The notes beneath the pieces were generated by a model. The model worked only from the letters and a program-made list of their open reading frames with translations. It did not search any database and was not told the DNA's origin. Shown here one piece after another: positions 11,800 to 23,400 of a stretch of DNA of 64,000 nucleotides. This DNA comes from Undaria pinnatifida. Taxonomy: Eukaryota > Sar > Phaeophyceae > Laminariales > Alariaceae. The stretch spans positions 8,395,415 to 8,459,414 of the forward strand of contig JABAKD010000020.1 in assembly GCA_012845835.1 (NCBI GenBank). Direction: 5' to 3'. The translations under genes were made by a program, and so were the position numbers. The first letter of the stretch is position 1. The number at the start of each line of letters is the position of its first letter.

Positions 11800-12545
11800 A
11801 CGCGGCAAGGCGACTACTGTTCTGGTACCAGGTGGGGGGAAAGGGGGGCGGGGGTTGTGCTGTTCTGCTCCGACGCTGTTTTTCTTTCAAGGTTTTGAAC
11901 AGAATGCGCCAATGCGCCATCTGTGTGTTTGACCCCACCAATTCGGTCGATGCTCACATTTTTTAGAAGCTGTGGTGGTACATCAATCCCGCGAGTTCAA
12001 CGTGCTAAATCGTGGAGAATACAGGGTTAAAGGCGAAAAAAAAAAATGCGACGCCAAATGTTACCCTAATATACTTCTAATGCAGGCAAAAGCAAAACAG
12101 ACAACAACAGCAGCAGTGGGACCTGCCGGGTCGATAATCGATGCATGCGAGCTCCCTCAAGCCGGGCTCGTGTCATCCGTGCTCGCATCAACATCAACAA
12201 GGAAACGCAGCCCGGTCAATAGGATGACAATAGCTAGCAACCTCAGAATCATTGCTGGGGCTTGTGGTGCAGACAATACGAGGCTTCCCTTGTAGGCTTA
12301 TTTGACCACATAAAGTGTTTTCCTGTTTCGTACGCATAAAAAACGGTACAAACTACGCATGACGCATACCGGTACGTCAATCGCGAGGTCAAACGATTGA
12401 TCACGGTAGTCGGCACCCGGCTCAGCAACCAGCCCGCAGGCTGCGTGATACGTCGCCCGCGAGTGTTCTACGTACACCCCTCTTGAGGATTACAGATATG
12501 GTCGTACATCTCAATTCAACGCTTCGAGGGAAGGAATAAACAATA
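11800..12545. other. Intergenic stretch with no recognised gene
   Basis: Contains only short open frames without recognisable motifs. It is the 3' side of the minus-strand Tudor-like gene. Confidence 0.5.
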
Positions 12546-12634
12546 TTAACATCCCTCCCAAGAAAAGCTCCGCCGCCCCCAACGTGATGGTCCTAGCTGT
12601 TTCAAGCGTCTTCCGTCCACGTCGGCTCCGGACT
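12546..12634 (-). other. Partial second copy of the Tudor-domain tail, or alternative last exon
   Basis: The minus strand encodes SGADVDGRRLKQLGPS, a clear echo of EADVDGRHLKPLGAS at the end of the neighbouring domain, then RWGRRSFSWEGC and TAA. The piece follows an AG (GTGCTAG) and starts with two bases. This is phase-compatible with a GTGGGT donor inside the main open frame (exon side at 12764). It could be the true terminal exon or a leftover of a local duplication; the acceptor lacks a good pyrimidine tract. Confidence 0.4.
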
Positions 12635-12680
12635 CTAGCACACTGACCGTCGGGCTATTGATAAGCATACCAAACGGTCC

Positions 12681-14126
12681 CTACATTTCCGTCCAGTGTG
12701 GTATACAACGGAACACTGCCCCCGCCCCCCCCCAAAAGCATGCCTCCCCCCTTCCAAACCCACCTGATGCTCCCAGCGGCTTCAAATGTCTTCCGTCCAC
12801 ATCGGCTTCGTCTCCGTCCGCGAAAACCACGTGGTAAAAGCCTTTCTTCGGTTTTTTCCCGGTGACTGCCGGTGCCGCCCCTTCCACGTACCCCACGTAC
12901 CACCACCGGCTCCCCTCCCACTCGGCCTCCACCAGGTCGCCGACTTCGTGGTGGCTCTGTCTTCGACCCAGCCATCGGGGGAATAGTCCGACCCGTGCCG
13001 TGTCTCTCCTTCCTCCCCGCTTCGCCCCGGGCTGGGCGTGCGCTCTGCGTGCTGCTTTGTTGCCCTTAGCTTCTGCGACGTCTAGTGACGGAGGCTCGTT
13101 GGAAGTGGGGGAACCGTCGTTTTTGTTGTGTTCTTCCTTTGTGTCCGCCCCGGAGTTTTTGGCGCCCTCGTCGTCTTTCTTGTCCGCAGATATCATTGCC
13201 GCCCGTGTGCTGCTGCTGTCGGTGTCGGCGCTGGTGCTGTTGCTGGCACTTCTCCCCGAGTACTCCGCGATCTCGAACGCGTTTACCTCGTCATGGTCTT
13301 CTACCATCGTCGCCGCGGCGGCCACTTCAGGTTTAGCATCCTTTGTTTTCGCAAAAAATTCCGCTCCCACCACCACCGCCGCGGGGGCCACTACCTTTTG
13401 GTCTTCTTTAGGTTGAGCATCCTTTGCTTTGTGGGAATTTCCCAGCACCGACGCCGTCGCCGCGGGCACTTGCTTTTGTTCCCCTTCATCTTCTCCAGGT
13501 TCAGCGTCTTTTTCATGCTCAGAATCTCCGACCACCTTCGCCGTGTCCACTTCCTCTAGTTCTTCGTCTTTTTCGGGTTCGGCGTTCTTGGTCTCTTGCC
13601 CAACCACCGACGCCGCCACTTGCACTCTGTCTACTTGAGGTTTCGCACCCTTTGTTTGCTCATAACCTTCCACCGCCGCCGCCGCCGTGTCCATTTGCGC
13701 TTCTTCGTCGCCATCTGCGCGAGCTCTAGAATTCTCTTCTTCGTCGTTTGTTTTATCTCTAGCGTCCTTCGTATCCTGAGAAACTTCCATTGCCGCAGTC
13801 GCCGCGGCCACTTGCACTTCTTTCTCCTCTACCTCAGGTTTGGCATCCTTTGTTTCCTCAGCATTTTCCAGCGCCGCCGCGGCCGCTTCTGCTTTCTCTG
13901 CTGCAGGTGTACCACCCATTGCCTCGTCAGGGTCTCCTCCTACCACTGCAACCGCCGCAGCCGCTTGCGCGTCTTCTTCTTGGACTTTGACTTTGGCATT
14001 CTTAGTCTCTTGCGCTGCCGCCGCCGCTGTGGCCACTTGTACGCCTTCTGCTTTGTCTTCCTCAGCTTTATCGTCATCGTCGCCATGCTGCTCATTTTCC
14101 AGAGCTTGATGTTTTTGTTCTTCCAT
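12681..14126 (-). CDS. Acidic Ala/Glu/Lys-rich repeat protein with C-terminal Tudor-like domain
   Basis: A 481-codon open frame starting MEEQKHQALENEQHGDDDD. Residues about 1-330 are degenerate repeats of roughly 30-45 residues with the pattern Ala-rich block, then QETKNAKxxxxE, TKDAKPEVEE or KDAQPKED; this is disordered, charged sequence. After a basic linker (KRGGRRDTARVGLFPRWLGR), residues about 392-452 form a Tudor-like fold signature: VGDLVEAEWEGSRWWYVGYV, then GFYHVVFADGDEADVDG and RHLKPL (aromatic cage candidates W, W, Y and F; acidic DGDE turn). Tudor-like domains usually read methylated Lys or Arg, so a chromatin or RNP role is inference. The last 27 residues after HLKPLGAS are Gly/Cys-rich and overlap a G run. 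They may be intron, because a GTGGGT donor sits there (exon side at 12764). Head-to-head with CFAP58 across about 1.36 kb. No homologue recognised by name. Confidence 0.62.
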   Translation of the reverse strand: MEEQKHQALENEQHGDDDDKAEEDKAEGVQVATAAAAAQETKNAKVKVQEEDAQAAAAVAVVGGDPDEAMGGTPAAEKAEAAAAALENAEETKDAKPEVEEKEVQVAAATAAMEVSQDTKDARDKTNDEEENSRARADGDEEAQMDTAAAAVEGYEQTKGAKPQVDRVQVAASVVGQETKNAEPEKDEELEEVDTAKVVGDSEHEKDAEPGEDEGEQKQVPAATASVLGNSHKAKDAQPKEDQKVVAPAAVVVGAEFFAKTKDAKPEVAAAATMVEDHDEVNAFEIAEYSGRSASNSTSADTDSSSTRAAMISADKKDDEGAKNSGADTKEEHNKNDGSPTSNEPPSLDVAEAKGNKAARRAHAQPGAKRGGRRDTARVGLFPRWLGRRQSHHEVGDLVEAEWEGSRWWYVGYVEGAAPAVTGKKPKKGFYHVVFADGDEADVDGRHLKPLGASGGFGRGEACFWGGAGAVFRCIPHWTEM

Positions 14127-15490
14127 TGTTGGACGTGACGTGATTATCGCTACCTATTGCCTCTTCTTTTTTAGTGCGCTCCTTCTCGTACGTATGTTGA
14201 AGCTTGCGTATTTACAGCAGCAGCAGTGCGGTAGCAAACGATCTGGTCCGCCACAGCAGTCACCTAAGCAGCCGTTTAAAGTTGATGCAAGTGCCCTGCT
14301 GACTGTTGATGTATCACGGAAGGCCGTGAGCTGTTTGTTCGCACCTGAACTTGCTTGACCACCGCAGTGCTGCAGTGAAAAAAACGGCCGCACAAGACGT
14401 GTGTATGTCCAAAACTTGTCAACCAGATAAATAGTCTAGACTATATGTAGAGCCAACGCCTGGCTTGCTTGGTGTATCGTTCGTTCGCAGATCGTAGATT
14501 AAACCCGCCGCCGTCTTACACCCACCCCGCCGTCTGTATGATACGTACTCGTTCGGTCGTACAGCCTAAAACACTAGACTAAACAAACCCGCCACGCACC
14601 CGGTTGATGATGGCGATATCCCTAAGAAAACATCTCCGTGTTGGCTTCTCGCTTCTTGAGCGTCTATGCTTCTCTTTGCTTCGTGCACGCGCTTCCCTTG
14701 ACAGAGAACGAAAAAAACACTACTGCTGCTTGATGGTGATGTTGTGCTCGTTGTTGTGTGTGCTGCCTGTTACGTTGTCGACTTGTACCGTGTCATACGT
14801 AGTTTTTGCTGGGTGTTGGTCGAACGGGAAGCATCCGGTTGTCGTCGCTTCTACCACCACCACCACCGCCGCCGCCGCCGCCGCCGCCGTACGTACGTAC
14901 AAAGAACGCTAGGATACGTGCACGATCTCAAGCCAGGTGTTGTTGCCGTTGGTGCTGCTGTCCCCTGCTGAGCGCCGATCAGCTTCGATCAGCACCGATC
15001 GCCGTGTGCTGCTACTCGTCAACTCCAAACCGTTTGAGCCACATCAATCAGGGTCCAAAGAGAGATAAAGATACTGCTGTCTGTGCCGTTTGGCGGCGCA
15101 ACGACGCGATGATCGCCTTCTCCGTTATACGAGTTCTGCGATACCAGCATGTATCATCTGCAACAGGATATCGTGCTCGTCGTACACACCAGAGCATTTT
15201 AGATCCCGTATCCTGTATCTGGTATCCTGTATCCTGTACCAGGTATCTGGTATCCTGTATCCTGTGGTACGCAAACAAGAAATGCGGCGTGTTTATTATT
15301 CGCTGAAACATTTGAAACGTTTTTTTCCCTTGCATTTTTTGTCACGCTTCGTCTACAGCTACAGAGCAGCGATAAATCGTCAACGAAAAAAGCGGGGCGA
15401 GAGAGACAAGAGAGCGAGGTACCAATAGCATATTCTGCAGGCTGTGCGACCGAGCGCACTGGGTGGGCTACACACGGCTGGCTGGCTGCG
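14127..15490. promoter_or_regulatory. Shared upstream region between the Tudor-like gene and CFAP58
   Basis: The two start codons face away from each other 1364 bp apart, so this stretch must hold both promoters; no TATA element was convincing. It carries a CCA/CCG microsatellite (about 14850-14888), a cluster of GATCAGC and GATCG words (14978-15002) and a tandem array of GTATCCTGTATCTG-like words at 15205-15262 that includes one TACCAGGTA motif. Confidence 0.4.
15205..15262 (+). repeat. Short tandem array of GTATCCTGTATCTG-type units
   Basis: Alternating GTATCCTGTATC, CTGGTATCC and CTGTACCAGGTATCTGG words 230-290 bp upstream of the CFAP58 start. Confidence 0.85.
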
Positions 15491-15603
15491 ATGGAGCATC
15501 CAGAGGCGTCGACAAGTCTAAGCACAGCGACGGCGCTCGATGCAAAGACCTTGATAAGCCAAGCTCAGGATGACTACGACGCCGTCAATGACCTCATGGA
15601 CAG
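15491..15603 (+). CDS. CFAP58: CFAP58 exon 1
   Basis: Start ATG, MEHPEASTSLSTATALDAK, then AQDDYDAVNDLMD. Donor GTATGA at 15604; phase 2. No alternative upstream start is evident. Confidence 0.78.
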
Positions 15604-17427
15604 GTATGATCTGTAGTCTACTCCTTGATTTATTTGTCTTGTTTTGCAAACTTCGAAAAGTACGTGTGATATATGATATGACACCTGCGCTCATGATAAC
15701 TGGTTGCTCCGTACGTACCTGGTAAAAGCGTACCGGTGTACCCCAAGGTATGCATGCACACCCCGTAGCTGCCCTGTCGCGATGCGTATATCAGATGGCA
15801 CTGCCACGTTCACTAGTTCCGTACTCCAGCAAGGTTCGTATACTGCGACCTTCGTTTGGCGATCTCAGGCACAGCTAGCATAGGCTGTCAATTCTAACCC
15901 CAGGATGTTGTGTGCTGCCAGGTATATACGAGTATGTTAAATCTCGCTTACACGCTGTAAACCTGAGACCCAGGCACGATAGTCTACATGCATTAGTATC
16001 ACCAACCGTCCATGTTATGATACGGTATGATTTGTATGAGCACGCAAGCAGTTCGAGCACAGCGCAGCTGTAGTCAACAACAGAGTGCGTGTGTGGTATA
16101 TATACGTGAACGATCGTAGGTCACTTTAGTCTGTAACCCGTTTAGAGCCCCAAAACTCTTCCCCATACAAATATCAAGTAATTTTACCCAAAGCGGGCTT
16201 CCAGTTGTGAAAGCGCTGAAAATAAGAAACAGGAAAGCCGTCTACACCATTGATAACTCCAATATAGAGACTCACGTTTTTCTTATTTACTGTAAAAAAA
16301 ACGTGGAGTCTACTTTTCGTATAGTCTAACCCTCTGTTTCTTATTTCCTGTACTCTGTGCGTACCAGGTATCAGAGGGCATACCTTTAATCTCGTACTTG
16401 TGTACGGTGTTCTCAGCAATACCCTCCCGAAAAGTCCTGTTCCCTCGTCGCATCCGTTTTCACCCAAGACTCCTACGAGTATCTATACGAAATAGTCTGT
16501 ATACCTGGTACAATAGTGTCCTGTAGATTGCCCAACAAGATGGAGGCAAAGCCTTGGCAAATCATTGAAACATACCGTCACGGAGCCGCCTATGTACGAG
16601 GCATGTAAAAAAACATAAAGGTTACAGTGTGTAAAAACACGAAAACTTGTGTGTACAGCGTGTGGTTCCATTATTTTTGAACACATCACAGAGCTGCCAA
16701 CATGATGCATGCAAATAAAAAGCGTATAGGATACAACATGGATGAAAAATGAAGAACTGAGCTAAATCGACACACGACGCGTATGAAAATACGTGGAAGT
16801 ATGGTGAGCTAAAGCTTTATTTTTCCCCATCCGCCGGGGGATAAAAAAAGAAAAAAAAAAAAATGTGTGTGTACGGCGTGTGGTTCCAGCATTTAGGAGA
16901 AGGGATTCTGGATAAAACGCCATAAAACCCAGCCCTAGCCCTAACCCTAACCCTAGCCGTAATGATTCCTAACCCTCCAGCCTTGATTGAGCCTTGGCCG
17001 GCGCGTATGGGTGTGGTCTGACAAAAAACAGGCCAGGTAACAAGACTAAATAAAGTTGTTCGGGCAACAAATCGACCACACACAGTTTAATTCGTGCCGA
17101 TACCAGGTACTGTTTCTTCGATTTCCCCTTCATTTTGTTTGTTTCATTTTTTGTTTTTAATTTTATCTTTGTTTTTATTTCTGTTTTTGTTTTTGTTTTT
17201 GTTTATTTCGTATTTCTCTCTTCCAATGTATTTCTGTTGCTGACGTATGTATGTTGTGCCTGTCGTACCCAGTACTAGGGCATGACATTGCGTTGTCGAA
17301 TGCATTACGATGCATTATCTCTGTGTCGTTGCTTGTGACCACAGAGCTGATCTTTCTAGGGTGAAGAATCAGTACGGACACTGGGTGTGCTGGATGTCGA
17401 CGAGTAGAAGAACGGTTTAATGTGAAG

Positions 17428-17461
<34 letters not shown>

Positions 17462-20400
17462 TAATACATAATGTTGACAGTTTTTTTTTTTTTTTTGCCG
17501 TTTCCACACTGAAACCCATTACATTTGTTTCCGGGCCCGGCATACAATCAATGCCGAATTGTCCGAAAATACGACCGAACACCTGGTGTTCACGCAACTC
17601 CCTCCTCAGACACACGCGATCTAAGTGAACGAAAAGTCTGTCGCGATATGCCAAAAGCTACACAGCAATACTAATTAATTTTGTATCCATCCGCTGCTCG
17701 TAAACCCTCCCCCCTCCTCGCAAATACTCTCATCTCCAAATAAATTGTAAACAAGTCATGGGCACGGAATCGACATATTTCGAGGAGAATACCAACAGCT
17801 GTACGAGTCGGCGGTAGCTAGCCTGGAGAGCACCGCGCTGGCTCGGCAGCGGAATGATCAGCTGACGGCAGAGCTGAACGGACACCGGGAGAAGCTGGCA
17901 AACTTGGAAACCTACGAGGAGGATGCCAATAGCTCGCGCCTCAATTTGGTGGTGAGATGGACATTGGGGGGGGGGGGGTAGTCACATTATGTCATGCGTG
18001 GCGGCAGTCTTAAGACCATGGAACCTTCGTATCCCTACGAACGTTGGGGGGGGGGGGTAGCCCTAGGATTGCATGTTCGGGAAAACACGGTTCAATCCTA
18101 CGTAAAGTGCTTTTGGTTACGTGAATAAGCGGGGGAGAGTAGGCACGTTGGCCAACAGCACGTTCATCTCCCTTCGAGCTGCGCTTTTCGTTGTCGCGAA
18201 ACCGCCGACAGGATTATGAGATCATCTGGACCGTTTACCAGATACCACAAAAACCACAAACGCTTTTGTAAAGTACATATCAGTGCATACTACGAGCGAG
18301 CTTTTCGGCGCAAAGACCGTCCAAAATCGTGTGAAATTGGTCAGGCCTGACGACACTCACTTTACGTAGAGGGGGAATGGGGCTACCATAGCACTGGATG
18401 AACGCCTGCCGGGGGGAAAGGTTCTCCCAAGCACCTGTATGTACCTCGTGCTAATAACTACCAGCAATAACTTATCGTAGCCAACGTTCGCCGTAACCGG
18501 TATCATGTCCGCCTCTGCTGTCTTTCGCATGGGGTCTAAGGTCCACGTACGTATGATAGCTGGTGTCTTAAAACTTGACATGCAGGGGGGGGGGGGGGGG
18601 GCTAGCGTGGGCGTACGTAGTTCAACGCGCGAGCGGACGGCAGGAAGCAAAAATACTGAACCTTTCTCGCTATAAAAACGAAGGCAAGCCTTGCAGTGAG
18701 GGGAGGAGGGAGGGGGCGCCTCCTGTTTTGGAGTGCGTTTACGCACGTAGATGAATACACTAGATTTTGATGTGAAATCTTGTCATTGTTGGAAAGATGC
18801 CAGGTGAGAGAAAAGGTCACACGTCACGTCAAGGGCTACGAAAGAAGGACAAAAACGGAGGTGACCGTCATGCTCCCAGGGGGGGGGACGAAGTCGCCCC
18901 CTCTCAGTGCTCGGGCAAAGTCGCCCCCTCTCAGTGCTCCACAGAGTATGATATTTCATGCCCTGTCTCTGTCTGTCAGCTGTGAACCAACGGAGCGATG
19001 GCATACATATACACCATGAACCACGAGGAGACAGCTGCCCAGCGCCGTCTAGTCTACTCCTCCTGCGTTGCTATATGACCCCGATCTGAGTTACGACGAA
19101 GATGTGGGAGCTGGTGGCAAAAACGTTAAGATAACAGATGGGATGGAAACACACAAATTAAAATGTACAGTAACTACGCCCACCACGCATCATATCCGAC
19201 AGCCTCTCTCTACCGTTTTCTTTTAAATGCGAAAACAACGTCGGCGGTGTGTTGGCGTTATGCTTCTTATTTCGCAAACAGGCCATATTGGAGGGCATGC
19301 AGCAGATGCTCGGAGAGGTTCGCGCTAGCGAGGCGCAGAAGCGCGAAGCGGCGGATACCCTCCGCGCTGAGATCGCGGCCGCGAATAAACGTATCGAGGG
19401 GGGGCCGGGTTGGACCCCTGAACAGGAGGTGAGGGAATGATTCGAGGCCGCCGCTATTGTTGTTGGCGACTCTTGATTTTTTTTTTTGTTGCTGCATTGA
19501 TCCACTGCACGGCATTGCATTCCGAAAAAACAATCACCGTTAGAAATAATTGACTCGGTGGCCCAACCGGTGTCTTGTAGTTCCTGCTGAACTTGCCCAT
19601 ACTGCCCACGGACCGACGCATACATAACCCCCGGCAGTCTGTTTGTTACGGTGTCAGGGGTTGCCAGCCCGTTTGACCACTGTTGAAACGTTAGCCAATT
19701 ACATGCCCAAAAACAAGCCCTGAGACACTCTCCCGCCTGGACCGGCGGGATAGTAGGTCAGCCGAATATACGGGCGGACGCATCAACGGTTCCATTTCCT
19801 GGGGATACCAGAGAGACTATTTTTCAAGTTTGAACGTGGGGAGAGTCGTAAAAAAAAAATATTCATGGTGGAAGGTAATACCCCCACGACCAACAAAAAA
19901 CATGGCCAGTCGACGACGCCATTTTTAAGGCATTAGAGTGCACTGTAAGTCCGTTTGACCACTCACTGGTAAAAGGTCGACCAATTGCTTGCCAAAACAA
20001 AGCCTCATAACAAGTCTAAACGATGAGCGTGCACGTTATCCGGTTAATGTCTACAACGTAGAAGTACAGCACGCAAATGGCGCCGCCAACATTCGCGCAC
20101 TCATCCTGCCAGGGAGGTATACCTGGAATAGAATATCATGAGCAGCTGCATCGTGAACAGCTGCTTCGACGTCAATTTGTGTTTCTTGGTCCTTGAAGCA
20201 TGGCGGGCTTACCCGCTGTGCGGACAGAGCTGAGATGGCCCAGTTCCAGGCAGACAGACAAACAGAACGTGTGTGTTAAGCTCCCTTGTCGGGCATCCGT
20301 GTACCTGGTGGACATTCAAGCAAGCAGGTCAAGTCGACAAGCCGTGCGCAGCAACACCACCACCAGAATAGCAAAAAAAAAAAACGCCCAACCGCGGAAT

Positions 20401-23400
20401 GTCTCGCAATGACCAATAATAGTAGTGCCAAGCGACCTCGTCATTTTTGCCGCATCAGATCCGGGCACAACACACAATTTCTTCTTTTCGTTTTTTGTTC
20501 ATGATCCTGTGTCCGTCGCGTTTTTCCTGTAGTAAAAAAAATCGCTACGTACTGGCACCGCTGCCTTCAAAATAGACGGCACGCTCGGTTGTGGACCACC
20601 GGCACTTGGAAATACCAGGTACCCTCTTCCGATGATGAGCGGCCGCGGTCTCAAATACCTCACCCCTGAGCCCAGACTCCATCCACTGGCTGTGCTTGCG
20701 CCCCTCGTTCACCCCGCCAGGCGACGAGAAAATCGCTCATGGAAGAAGCCGGGGATCTCCAGAGAGAGGTGGGAACCTCTAGCAACAATCTAGATGGCTC
20801 GTGGAAGGGCGAAAAAAGTTCATCCTACGGTAGGATTTTGTTTTTCCCCCCTTTTGGGGGCCAAAAAAAGGTATACCTCTTACCGGCTAGGCTCCAAAAA
20901 GTGTGGTGGAACTACATGTATCGGTTGGAGTGTGATATTCTTACGAGTGCATTATTGTCTTACTTGTAGGAGTATTGCGATAGTATTAATAGTACTAGTA
21001 CATTGGTCGCGTTGCGCAAAGCGAAATTTCTTCGAACAGATATTTCTGGTGAGGTATTGAGCTAGCTCAGAAAATTCTTAGAACCTTCTGCTGCACCCCT
21101 AGAGCACGGGACGACTCCGATGGTTGATTTTTGCGTCTGCACTCTGCCTGCTGCCGGAGTTGCAACGTGCCCAGTATATTCGTTCAAGAGTAGTTGCATG
21201 CGCTACCGCTATTATGGGCGTAAATGTGAGGATCTGTTGATATTCATATTAACAACCCAATGACCCTTACATTTCGGGCCCAGAGTGGAGTGTAGTACTT
21301 GTAGGAGCTAAGGCAGTAGTTGTGTGATCTTTGTAGGTAGTATCGTTGCATGCAGTCTTGATGTTTTCTCGTACCAAACAATGAGAGACTGCGCGAAAAG
21401 TTAAAAAACACGACGGTGTAGCTGGAGCTATTCACGGAGTCTAACGCCCCAGTCGATGGGGGTCGCTTGGTCACAAACGTTGGTGCTGCTTGTTGTGTAC
21501 ATGCAGCACATAGCCTACATACAGCAGTATCTGCTATTGTCCCGGTGTACGGAAGGTGCCGCGGCTAGATGTGTGGCGATCCCACGATCGTTTTGCACCG
21601 ATTAAGCGCAGGTGGAGAGAAGGCAGAGAGATCACGCCACTCTGCGCGTTGACCTTGGGGCGATGACGCTACACATGGAGCAGAAGCAAGAGAAGGAGCG
21701 GGCTGCCAGAGAGCGTGTCGAGATATTGGAGGTGCGTGCCTGTGAATAGTTTCGTATCGTATACGTTCTTCGGCCTTCCTTTCCGCCTTCGTTCGGATGG
21801 TCTTCATCCGACAAAAGTGTAGCATCGGCTAAACGTGGATCACTCAAAAAAGAGACGAAGAACAAACAATAAACGAACCCAGCTAGTTTAACTTATTTTT
21901 TTCGGTTTTTTCATGTAAGGCTACAGAAAGAAGAACACCCCCCCGCGAATCTCCATTAGTTTCGATGTGTTCACGTTTTGAGCTTTACACGTACGCGTGT
22001 GCTTGCTGATCGGGTGGGTGCTCTCAGCGATCTACTGTATAAGCCACAGCATCAATCTCCCCACGTCTGCACGTTAGGCCTGGAAGGTGGCCAATGTTTA
22101 GGAGTGATCGGCATTAAAGTTCATCCTGCACGGTTGTCGAATTACAAACATAGACTCACTTACTAAGAGGTCGATGCCTTCGGAGGCCGCCCTCGGCAGT
22201 TCTCTGGCCTCTTAGACTACTCTTAGCTATTGATTGCCGAGGGGAAAAATATTTTTTCAGCATCGATCCGTGGAATGCTCCCACCCCCCCCTCCTTTTCC
22301 TGTTTTCCATCTCTTGTGTGTTTTTGGCCCTGCTTCTTTTGCGCACATTGCGTGAAGGCGCAAACCAAGCTCCGGTAGCCACCACCACGCAGTATCTACG
22401 TACCGGAAGCACAGTAGAACCGCCTGCAGTCGTCCCTGTACAGAGCAGCACGAAGTACCTACAGCAGTAGTACGCGTTCGTGTCGACCAGCCAGCAGGGT
22501 GCGACAACGCAAGCAAGCAGACACGACTAAACGTCGCCGAGAAAAAAACACCATGTACGCGTATTGCATTCCCCCTTTACCCCCTTTCTTTGCTGTTGTT
22601 TTTTGAAACCATGTCTTGGGTGTAAATGAAACCACCAACAACTATTTTTTTTTTTTTTTTCAAAATACCGCTGACACTCGGTCCTGTGACGAACAGGACC
22701 GCCGTCTAGACGTAACATACTGTTGTTTACTGTGGAATATATTAACATGTGACTGACGTGACCGAAAACAGCCGTCTCTCCGCTGCCACTTTAACCACGT
22801 GTTTCCCGCTGTTGCTGCTGCTGCTGCTACTGCTGCTGTGTGCATGTGTTTTATTTTACCGCTTCGTCTACCTCATCCACATGCAGCACACCCAGTGTCC
22901 GTGCCGATTCGTCACATCCCGGAGAGAGCCCGAAAAAAAACGCTCTGTAGTCACAAAATAACTGATGCAATACCACACCGTGCATCCCTTTGGCAGTGCT
23001 CTGTTGGCTTCACGGTCCGTCTCCGCTTATTTTGCCTACCCGACCTAAATCAGGAAACCACGTGCCCAGTCACATCCGGGACGACTTTGCACGCTTCGCA
23101 TGAACTCCTCGCGTGCGCATACAACCCGGGAGGAATCGAACCGAGTAGTAAGTCTTGTGCTCGTGAGAAACGGAGACTCTGATTAATAGCCCCTGCATCA
23201 ACCCCGCCTCTTTTAGGGTTTTTCGGCCTGCATCACCTCGCCCCTGGCCTTTCGCCGAATCGTGTCGATAACCCTCAGGCTCGCAAGGTCGCTCTTCTCG
23301 AAGCGATTCGTTCGGAAGCGGCGAGGAAGGGTCGCCTTGAAGAACTGCTAGAGACAAACCAGGTGCTGACTTCGTGTTGTTGTTGTTGTTGTTGTTGCAT

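Noticed and set aside
12862-14138. Several plus-strand frames of 60-184 codons opposite the Tudor-like gene
   Set aside because: They are Ser/Arg/His-rich antisense shadows of an Ala/Glu/Lys-coding strand; the minus strand has one uninterrupted 481-codon frame with a recognisable domain.
23125-23175. tRNA-like B box (GGTTCGATTCC on the minus strand)
   Set aside because: The T-stem does not pair and no D-arm or anticodon stem could be built.
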